A DNA stretch of 5,008 nucleotides from Alistipes sp. (lineage in GTDB: Bacteria; Bacteroidota; Bacteroidia; Bacteroidales; Rikenellaceae): the NCBI GenBank assembly GCA_017628595.1, contig JAGBYV010000169.1, forward strand, positions 1 through 5,008, given 5' to 3'. Below, in pieces: positions 1 through 5,008 of this stretch (positions are counted from its first letter, which is position 1; each line of letters opens with the position of its first letter). A program made the translations under genes and the position numbers. The notes beneath the pieces are model-generated. The model was not told where the DNA came from, ran no database searches, and saw nothing but the letters and a program-made list of their open reading frames with translations.

Positions 1-245
1 GGCAGCGTCTGGCTTACGATCTCGGTGCGCTTAATGCGAAAGCGGTTGCGCTCCACCATTGTGCCATAAAGCCAGGCCAGCCAGGGGAATAGCATAAACC
101 ATAAACCTCTGAGAAATATCATCTTGAACGAGGCACCGAAGAGCATGGCTACGAGTGCCACCACCAGCACGATAAGGCCGATGGCGAGCGAGAGCATAGC
201 TAATGCCGAGAGGTTGAATATCCAATCCATATAGCGGGGGTTCAT
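1..245 (-). CDS. Membrane-anchored protein, N-terminal part only; possible metallophosphoesterase
   Basis: This partial gene is read leftward from an ATG at 245-243 and is cut by the window edge after 81 codons. My translation starts MNPRYMDWIF and ends near FRIKRTEIVSQTL. Residues about 8-38 are a long hydrophobic stretch (LIVLVVALVAMLF in its middle). Residues about 43-61 form a second one rich in Trp, Phe and Leu, followed by a basic stretch (ERNRFRIKR). That suggests two membrane segments followed by a soluble domain. The ATG overlaps the TAA of the upstream dehydrogenase by one base (TAATG), so translational coupling is likely. The pattern of membrane hairpin then 'fri.rteiv...L' resembles the lead-in to the catalytic domain of membrane-anchored calcineurin-like phosphoesterases (YkuE/YaeI type), which continues with a GxRIVQISDxH motif. 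That motif lies outside the window, so the function is inference only. The membrane character is well supported. Confidence 0.6.
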   Translation of the reverse strand, partial: MNPRYMDWIFNLSALAMLSLAIGLIVLVVALVAMLFGASFKMIFLRGLWFMLFPWLAWLYGTMVERNRFRIKRTEIVSQTL

Positions 246-1054
246 TATTTGCGACCTGTGAAGTGGTCCATTGTTGAGTATATGCCCAGCCAGTGGCCGA
301 CAATTAAGTCGAACCACGATGAGGGGAGCAACGCCTGACAGAGGCGTATGAAGTGGAAGCTGAATGGCAGACCCTTGAATCGCTTGTTATGCTCTATGGC
401 GCGCAGAATCTTGCGTGCCGCACTCTCGGGCTTGAGGATGGGGATAAATCGTGAGCGCACGCCATCGAACATTCCCGTTGAGATGTAGTAGGGTGCAATG
501 GTGGTAAAACGTACTTTGCTGCCTCGCTCCTGCAACTCTATTCTGACCGAATCCGACCAGCCGACAACGGCCCATTTGCTGGCGGCATATACCGACATGC
601 GGGGGTTGGAGAGCATGCCTGCTGCCGATGCGATATTGCATATGTGGCCATGATTGCGCTCAATCATATGTGGCAGTGCCTGCAGTGCAATGACCATGGG
701 TGCCGTGGCGTTGATGGCCATCGTGCGCTCGATATCGGTGAGTGTCAGCTGCTCAAAAGTCTTATTGCTGGTCACAACGCCGGCGCAGTTAATCAGAATA
801 TCCACCGCTCCGCACTCCTCGGTAGTCTGGCGAAATGTCTGCTCGACGGCTGCGTGGTCGGCAATGTTGACCTTATAGCATGCCACCTTGCCCAGTGTGG
901 CGAGTTCATCGCGTGTCGCATTGAGATTCTCCTCGTTGATATCCCATATAATCAACTGGCGGGCACCCTTCTCCAGAGCCATGCGGCCCATGATGCGGCC
1001 TATGCCCGATGCACCGCCCGTGATGAGTATGCAATTGTCTTTGATCTTTGTCAT
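245..1054 (-). CDS. Short-chain dehydrogenase/reductase (classical SDR, SDR16C-like)
   Basis: This is a complete 269-residue NAD(P)-dependent oxidoreductase of the classical SDR family. Visible motifs are TGGASGIG at 12-19 (nucleotide-binding glycine loop), WDIN at 37-40 with Asp38 at the end of strand 2 (favours NAD(H)), NCAG at 89-92, and the catalytic tetrad Asn115, Ser143, Tyr156 and Lys160 (YAASK). The loop after strand 6 reads APYYISTGM, with Tyr where Gly usually follows the Pro. Asn63 replaces the usual adenine-contacting Asp. Overall wording (LIIWDINEENL, NHGHI, IASAAG, YAASKWAVVG) resembles the SDR16C group that includes retinol and 17-beta-hydroxysteroid dehydrogenases, so a lipophilic alcohol or ketone substrate is possible but unproven. 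The C-terminal 40 residues are hydrophobic and aromatic, which could favour membrane association. The ATG at 1054 is the only start that leaves the glycine loop intact. No Shine-Dalgarno is seen. It is the first gene of a two-gene unit with the membrane protein at 1-245. Confidence 0.93.
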   Translation of the reverse strand: MTKIKDNCILITGGASGIGRIMGRMALEKGARQLIIWDINEENLNATRDELATLGKVACYKVNIADHAAVEQTFRQTTEECGAVDILINCAGVVTSNKTFEQLTLTDIERTMAINATAPMVIALQALPHMIERNHGHICNIASAAGMLSNPRMSVYAASKWAVVGWSDSVRIELQERGSKVRFTTIAPYYISTGMFDGVRSRFIPILKPESAARKILRAIEHNKRFKGLPFSFHFIRLCQALLPSSWFDLIVGHWLGIYSTMDHFTGRK

Positions 1055-1084
1055 AATTGTTTGCTGAATTTATAACTATGGACG

Positions 1085-1113
1085 CAAAAGTAATAATTTT
1101 CCATAAAAACAAA
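1085..1113 (-). promoter_or_regulatory. Bacteroidota-type promoter for the SDR/membrane-protein unit
   Basis: Read on the minus strand, 1092-1085 is TACTTTTG, a full match to the Bacteroidota -7 consensus TAnnTTTG. A TTTG at 1113-1110 lies 17 bases upstream and fits the -33 element. Transcription would start near 1078, giving a leader of about 25 bases before the ATG at 1054. The leader is A/T rich with no Shine-Dalgarno, which is normal for this phylum. The spacing is at the short end of the usual range. Confidence 0.55.
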
Positions 1114-1201
1114 TCGCCTGCCCCCGACAAACCCCTAACAATGTGACGAGATGGCTTATATGTGTGGCGAGTTGGTCTGCCGTATGTCGTTTTAGGGCGA
1201 G

Positions 1202-1232
1202 ATTTCGACTTGGCGAAATAATTTTTTGCCAA
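1202..1232 (+). repeat. Two overlapping inverted repeats upstream of the kinase gene
   Basis: ATTTCG at 1202-1207 is repeated inverted as CGAAAT at 1214-1219, with a 6-base loop. Overlapping it, TTGGCGAAA at 1210-1218 can pair with TTTTGCCAA at 1224-1232 across a 5-base loop. That gives nine pairs, one of them a G-U wobble. The two stems share bases 1210-1219, so in RNA they would be mutually exclusive. If the kinase promoter is the -7 element at 1258, these lie upstream of the start site and would act only as DNA (for example as a protein-binding site). If transcription starts further upstream, they would lie in the leader. The role is unknown. Confidence 0.4.
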
Positions 1233-1242
1233 AGATGATACT

Positions 1243-1259
1243 TACGAATAAAATTCGTA
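1243..1259. promoter_or_regulatory. Operator-like palindrome overlapping the kinase promoter
   Basis: TACGAAT at 1243-1249 and ATTCGTA at 1253-1259 form a perfect 7-base inverted repeat around an AAA centre. The right arm runs into the proposed -7 element at 1258-1265. A flanking GATAC at 1237-1241 and GTATC at 1257-1261 add further partial symmetry. A palindrome placed over a -7 element is a typical position for a repressor site. No regulator is encoded in the window and I do not recognise the sequence as a known operator, so this is a structural observation with an inferred role. Confidence 0.4.
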
Positions 1260-1265
1260 TCTTTA
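1258..1265 (+). promoter_or_regulatory. Probable -7 promoter element for the nucleoside kinase gene
   Basis: TATCTTTA matches the Bacteroidota -7 consensus TAnnTTTG at all but the last base. It sits 19 bases before the ATG at 1285, so the leader would be very short (roughly 14 bases). No TTTG lies at the proper distance upstream. The nearest, at 1225-1228, is 29 bases away, which is too far. The element is therefore plausible but incomplete, and may need an activator or may not be the true promoter. Confidence 0.4.
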
Positions 1266-1284
1266 CACACCTAAAACTACTAAT

Positions 1285-2955
1285 ATGCAGGGAAAAGTAA
1301 AAGTTATATGCGAAAACACCTCTTCGCATTTGGAGATAGAGATGGGTACACCGCTGCTCGATCTGATTGAGATGTTCGGCATTAAGAACGAGCTCCCCTT
1401 TCTTGCGGCCTATGTGAACAACCGCCTCAAGGAGCTGAACTATCAAATCTTCAAGCCTATGACCGTGCGTTTTATCGATATTACGCACTTCGAGGGCTAT
1501 CGAGTATATCAGCGTACCATATCATTCATCCTGCAGAAGGCTGTGCGGGATATCTACAGTGACCGTAAATTGTATATCCGCCACTCTCTGGGACGTGGAC
1601 TCTACTATGAGTTCGCCGATGGCGAGCAGCTCACCGATGCCGGTCTGGTGGCTCTGCGCGAGCGTATGCAGTCAATTATCGCTGCCCGCTATCCCATTAT
1701 GCGCCATCGTATGCTCACCTCCGAGGTGGAGGAGATCTATAAGGAGTATGGCTACGACGATAAGATTGTTCTGCTCAATACACGTCCGCGTCTTTACAGT
1801 GACCTGTATCGCATGGACGACGTCGTCGGTTATTTCTATGGCGCATTGGCTCCCGACTCAGGTTATATCCACCTGTTTGACATCAAGCGCTACGACGAGG
1901 GTTTCTACGTAGCATTGCCTACACGTCTTGACCCCTCGAAACTCGATATGAATGTACATTGGGACAAGATGCTCGACGTCTTCTCGGAGTATCACGACTG
2001 GGTGCAGATTATGAGTGTGCCCACGGTTGGCCATCTGAATGAAAAACTGCTCAATGGCGACATGAGCGAGCTGATCAAGGTTGCCGAGGCCTTCCACGAA
2101 AAGAAGATTGCCGGTATTGCCGATCAGATTTATGCTGCCAACAAGGAGCACGGCACGCGTGTTGTACTGATCTCAGGCCCTTCGTCAAGTGGTAAGACCA
2201 CCACGTCGAAACGTCTGGGTATCCAGCTCCGTATTTTGGGCCTTGATCCTGTGCTGATCTCGCTCGACGACTACTTTGTTGATCGCGACCGCACACCCAA
2301 GGATGAGAATGGTGAGTATGATTTCGAGGCTCTGGAGGCTATTGATCTGGAGTTGCTCAATAAGGATCTTAAGCGTCTGATGGATGGTGAGAGTGTTGAG
2401 GTACCACGCTACGACTTTATCACCGGCTCACGCAAGTGGCATGATAATCCGCTTAAGCTGGGTGAGCATTCGGTGATTATTATGGAGGGTATTCACGCCC
2501 TGAATCCACGCCTTACGCCGAGTATCCCGCGTGAGCATAAGTTCGGTATCTATGCTTCGTGCCTTACTTCGGTTGCCATGGATAACCTTACACGCATCCA
2601 GACCACCGATAACAGACTTTTGCGCCGCATCACACGCGACTATGCTACGCGTGGAGCCAATGCATTGGCAACGCTGCAGCGCTGGCCCAGCGTGCGACGT
2701 GGAGAGGAGAAGCATATATTCCCCTATCAGGAGAATGCCGACGTGATATTCAATACTTCGCTCTTTTACGAGATTCTGGTTCTTCGTCCCAAGATCGAAC
2801 CCATCCTGCGCGAGGTGCCCGACACGGAGCCCGAGTATGGCGAGGCACGCCGTCTGTTGCAGTTCCTGGATAACTTCACGCCGCTATATACCGATGAGAT
2901 CCCGCCCACATCAATTCTGCGCGAGTTTGTCGGCGGCAGCACGTTTAAGTATTAA
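1285..2955 (+). CDS. Nucleoside (uridine-type) kinase with TGS and ThrRS-like N-terminal domains
   Basis: This complete 556-residue cytoplasmic protein belongs to the phosphoribulokinase/uridine kinase family. Residues about 4-65 form a TGS domain. Residues about 66-250 align with the second additional (editing-type) domain of threonyl-tRNA synthetase (for example LYIRHSLGRGLYYEF at 96-110 against the LGIGPVIENGFYYDF type). Residues about 290-510 are the kinase. The kinase shows Walker A GPSSSGKT at 298-305, SLDDYF at 326-331 with Asp328/Asp329, PRYDF at 374-378, EGIHALN at 401-407, and a lid-like RRITRDYATRG at 447-457. The expected reaction is ATP-dependent phosphorylation of a nucleoside such as uridine, for salvage. 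The exact substrate cannot be read from the sequence. The zinc ligands of the ThrRS-like domain are all replaced (see findings), so it should not be called a tRNA synthetase. The ATG at 1285 places the TGS domain right at the N-terminus, as expected. Similar fusions of about 550 residues are common in Bacteroidota and some Firmicutes. Confidence 0.92.
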   Translation: MQGKVKVICENTSSHLEIEMGTPLLDLIEMFGIKNELPFLAAYVNNRLKELNYQIFKPMTVRFIDITHFEGYRVYQRTISFILQKAVRDIYSDRKLYIRHSLGRGLYYEFADGEQLTDAGLVALRERMQSIIAARYPIMRHRMLTSEVEEIYKEYGYDDKIVLLNTRPRLYSDLYRMDDVVGYFYGALAPDSGYIHLFDIKRYDEGFYVALPTRLDPSKLDMNVHWDKMLDVFSEYHDWVQIMSVPTVGHLNEKLLNGDMSELIKVAEAFHEKKIAGIADQIYAANKEHGTRVVLISGPSSSGKTTTSKRLGIQLRILGLDPVLISLDDYFVDRDRTPKDENGEYDFEALEAIDLELLNKDLKRLMDGESVEVPRYDFITGSRKWHDNPLKLGEHSVIIMEGIHALNPRLTPSIPREHKFGIYASCLTSVAMDNLTRIQTTDNRLLRRITRDYATRGANALATLQRWPSVRRGEEKHIFPYQENADVIFNTSLFYEILVLRPKIEPILREVPDTEPEYGEARRLLQFLDNFTPLYTDEIPPTSILREFVGGSTFKY

Positions 2956-3016
2956 TTCCTTTGTGTAGAAATTAATTTGCAAGAAATATTATTAAACAAA
3001 ATAAAACACCGAAGAA
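2956..3016. other. Short AT-rich gap between the kinase gene and gcvP
   Basis: These 61 bases hold no gene. There is no GC-rich hairpin with a T-run, so no intrinsic terminator for the kinase gene is visible. TTTG occurs at 2960-2963 and TTAATTTG (7 of 8 matches to the -7 consensus) at 2972-2979. They are only 8 bases apart, so they do not make a normal promoter pair. The last bases before the gcvP start are A-rich (GAAGAA), with only a weak ribosome-binding character. Either read-through from the kinase gene or an unrecognised promoter could supply gcvP. Confidence 0.5.
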
Positions 3017-5008
3017 ATGTTAGACAAATTTATGGATCGCCATATTGGCGTTACTAATCCCAGCGACCTGGCCGAGATGCTGAAGGTCATCGGTGTGGAG
3101 TCTGTCGAGGAGCTTATCTCGCAGGTTATTCCCGCCTCTATTCGTCTGAAGAAACCTATCGCACTGCCTGCAGAGGGCATGAGCGAGTATGAGTTCGCAT
3201 CGCACGTTGCCTCGCTTGCTGCCAAAAACCGTCAGCTGCGCTCATTTATCGGTATGGGCTACTATCCTACGGCTGTGCCTGCTGTTGTGAGCCGTAACGT
3301 GTTTGAGAACCCCGCATGGTACACCTCATACACTCCCTATCAGGCTGAGATTTCACAGGGCCGTCTGGAGGCGCTCTTGAACTACCAGACCGCTATCCTC
3401 TCGCTCACAGGCATGCAGATCGCCAACTGCTCGCTGCTGGACGAGGCTACCGCCGCTGCCGAGGCTATGCTTATGATGTATGCTTTGCGTTCGCGTGATG
3501 CCGTTAAGCAGGGTCGCAATCAGATCTTCGTTGATAAGGATATCTTCCCGCAGACACTCGACGTGCTCCTGACTCGTAGCGAGCCCTTCGGTATTGAGCT
3601 CATCGTTGATGACTACTCTACATACGAGTTTACAGGTATGGAGTTCGGTGCATTGGTGCAGTATCCTTCTGCTTCGGGCGAGGTGCGCGACTATGCTGCA
3701 TTTGCCGAGAAGGCTCACGCGGCTGGCGCATTGGTAACTGCCGTTGCCGATATACTCTCACTTGCTATCCTTACCCCTCCCGCAGAGTGGGGTGCCGATA
3801 TCGCCGTAGGTTCTACCCAGCGTCTGGGATGTCCGATGGGCTTCGGTGGTCCTGCAGCAGGTTATATGGCTTGCCGCGAGGCCTACAAGCGTAATATCCC
3901 CGGCCGTATCATCGGTGTGTCGGTGGATCGCCTGGGCAATAAGGCGTTGCGTATGTCATTGCAGATGCGCGAGCAGCATATCAAGCGCGAGAAGGCTACA
4001 TCTAACATCTGTACCGCATCGGCTTTGATGGCTTCGATGGCTGGCTTCTACTGTATCTACAACGGTGCTGAGGGTATGCGTCGTGCCGCTATGACGGCTC
4101 ACACTGCAGCCGTAGCCGTTAAGGAGGCTTTGGAGGCTATGGGCTATAAGACTACACATAAGACAATCTTCGACACCGTTGAGGTTGAGGCCGAGGCAGC
4201 CGTGGTGCAGGATATCGCACTTGCCGCTGGTATCAACTTCTACTACCCCTCAGAGGGCTTGGTGCGCCTCTCTACCGACGAGGTAACTACCGAGGCTGAG
4301 GTTGAGGCCGTTGTTGCAATCTTTGCCGAGGCAAAGGGCAAGAAGGTAAAGGCAGTGAAGATTGGTTCAGAGATAAAGCTCCCCGCTGCGCTTCAGCGCG
4401 AGTCGGCTATTTTGACTGAGCCCGTATTTAATAAGTATCGTTCGGAGAGCGATATGATGCGTTATATCAAGCAGCTGGAGTTGCGCGATATCTCATTGGC
4501 TAACTCAATGATTTCGCTCGGCTCTTGTACTATGAAACTCAACGCTGCGGCTATTATGCAGCCCCTGTCGTTGTCAGGTTTCCAGAATATGCACCCCTTT
4601 GCTCCCGCCGATCAGACCGAGGGTTATACCGAGCTTATCTCTGAGCTGGAGAGCGACCTTGCCAAGATTACAGGCTTCGCTGGCTGCTCATTGCAGCCTA
4701 ACTCGGGTGCTGCGGGCGAGTATGCAGGCCTTATGGTTATCCGCGCATACCACCAGAGCCGCGGTCAGGGCTATCGTAACATCATCCTCATCCCCGCATC
4801 AGCTCACGGTACCAACCCCGCATCGGCTGCTATGGCAGGTATGAAGATCGTTACCGTAGCGTGCGATGCCAACGGAAACATCGACGTTGAGGATCTCAAG
4901 GCAAAGGCCGAGGAGCACTCATCAGAGTTGTGCGGTTTGATGGTTACCTACCCCTCTACACACGGTGTGTTCGAGAGCCGCATCCGCGAGATCGTAGATG
5001 CTATTCAC
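3017..5008 (+). CDS. gcvP: Glycine dehydrogenase (decarboxylating), P-protein of the glycine cleavage system; 3' end missing
   Basis: The PLP-dependent P-protein decarboxylates glycine and passes the aminomethyl group to the lipoyl arm of GcvH; GcvT then makes 5,10-methylene-tetrahydrofolate. The window holds 664 codons without a stop, from ATG 3017 (MLDKFMDRHIG) to the right edge. The single-chain family is about 950 residues, so roughly 290 are missing. The N-terminal (GcvPA-like) half shows IGMGYYPTAVP at 78-88, YTPYQAEISQGRLEALLNYQ at 105-124, LLDEATAAAEAM at 140-151, and MREQHIKREKATSNICTA at 317-334. The C-terminal (GcvPB-like) half begins near 455 and shows LGSCTMKLNA at 501-510, MHPFAP at 525-530, QPNSGAAGEYAGL at 560-572, and PASAHGTNPASA at 593-604. 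The lysine that binds PLP lies beyond the edge. Joining of both halves in one frame shows the fused form. One departure is GGPAAGYMA at 278-286, where many homologues have GGPHAAFFA. The start is supported by the DRHIG lead-in seen near the N-terminus of homologues. Whether gcvT and gcvH follow cannot be seen. Confidence 0.97.
   Translation, partial: MLDKFMDRHIGVTNPSDLAEMLKVIGVESVEELISQVIPASIRLKKPIALPAEGMSEYEFASHVASLAAKNRQLRSFIGMGYYPTAVPAVVSRNVFENPAWYTSYTPYQAEISQGRLEALLNYQTAILSLTGMQIANCSLLDEATAAAEAMLMMYALRSRDAVKQGRNQIFVDKDIFPQTLDVLLTRSEPFGIELIVDDYSTYEFTGMEFGALVQYPSASGEVRDYAAFAEKAHAAGALVTAVADILSLAILTPPAEWGADIAVGSTQRLGCPMGFGGPAAGYMACREAYKRNIPGRIIGVSVDRLGNKALRMSLQMREQHIKREKATSNICTASALMASMAGFYCIYNGAEGMRRAAMTAHTAAVAVKEALEAMGYKTTHKTIFDTVEVEAEAAVVQDIALAAGINFYYPSEGLVRLSTDEVTTEAEVEAVVAIFAEAKGKKVKAVKIGSEIKLPAALQRESAILTEPVFNKYRSESDMMRYIKQLELRDISLANSMISLGSCTMKLNAAAIMQPLSLSGFQNMHPFAPADQTEGYTELISELESDLAKITGFAGCSLQPNSGAAGEYAGLMVIRAYHQSRGQGYRNIILIPASAHGTNPASAAMAGMKIVTVACDANGNIDVEDLKAKAEEHSSELCGLMVTYPSTHGVFESRIREIVDAIH

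Noticed and set aside
644..1075. A 143-codon open frame on the plus strand opposite the dehydrogenase gene
   Set aside because: It lies fully antisense to an SDR with all catalytic motifs, its translation is Cys/His-rich with no recognisable domain, and it has no promoter. It is a shadow of the real gene.
1202..1228. Hairpin ATTTCG/CGAAAT followed by a T-run as an intrinsic terminator
   Set aside because: No plus-strand gene ends upstream of it (the neighbour is on the minus strand and points away), and the stem is short and weak. A role in attenuation would need a promoter upstream that I cannot find.
1285..2040. Reading the N-terminal part of the kinase as a partial threonyl-tRNA synthetase
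   Set aside because: The zinc ligands are gone, and the frame runs on without a break into a kinase with Walker A and uridine-kinase motifs. This domain order is a known fusion, not a broken synthetase.
2951..2977. ATTAATT/AATTAAT repeats (2951-2957 and 2970-2976) as a terminator for the kinase gene
   Set aside because: The stem is made only of A-T pairs, overlaps the stop codon, has a 12-base loop and is not followed by a T-run. It is likely chance in an AT-rich gap.
2956..3016. Glycine riboswitch in front of gcvP
   Set aside because: The gap is only 61 bases and AT-rich. A glycine aptamer is longer, and no GC-containing stems are present.
3353..3718. A 121-codon open frame on the minus strand inside gcvP
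   Set aside because: gcvP is intact and highly conserved across this stretch, and the antisense product resembles nothing known. It is best explained by codon bias of gcvP.
4170..4320. Glu/Ala/Val-rich repetitive codons (gag-gtt-gag-gcc patterns) in gcvP as a DNA repeat
   Set aside because: The copies are short and imperfect, and they fall in a surface or linker part of the protein. They reflect amino-acid composition and not a repeat element.

Overview
The window looks like a chromosomal segment from a member of the Bacteroidota, most likely of the order Bacteroidales. Three things suggest this. The intergenic regions carry TAnnTTTG-type -7 promoter elements, and the start codons sit behind A/T-rich leaders without a clear Shine-Dalgarno sequence. 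A ~556-residue TGS/ThrRS-like/uridine-kinase fusion of a type common in Bacteroidales is present. GcvP is the long single-chain form. Species cannot be named from this sequence.

Layout. Positions 1-1054 hold a two-gene minus-strand unit. A short-chain dehydrogenase/reductase (245-1054) is followed, with a 1-base TAATG overlap, by the N-terminal 81 codons of a membrane-anchored protein that runs off the left edge (1-245). The latter is possibly a membrane-anchored metallophosphoesterase. A 230-bp divergent intergenic region (1055-1284) has a good Bacteroidota-type promoter for the minus unit. For the plus unit it has a weaker -7 element and a cluster of three small inverted repeats.

On the plus strand, 1285-2955 encodes the nucleoside (uridine-type) kinase with N-terminal TGS and threonyl-tRNA-synthetase-like domains. 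After a 61-bp AT-rich gap, gcvP (glycine dehydrogenase, decarboxylating) starts at 3017 and is open to the right edge at 5008, with 664 codons visible.

How they fit together. The kinase is likely to serve nucleoside salvage or a related phosphotransfer. GcvP starts the glycine cleavage reaction that feeds one-carbon units to tetrahydrofolate. A shared interest in nucleotide/one-carbon metabolism is possible but not shown by the sequence. The SDR and its membrane partner look translationally coupled. I see no RNA gene, mobile element, CRISPR array, or evidence of recent transfer. This is mainly an ordinary housekeeping region; the points most worth a second look are the erased zinc site in the kinase's ThrRS-like domain and the inverted-repeat cluster in front of that gene.
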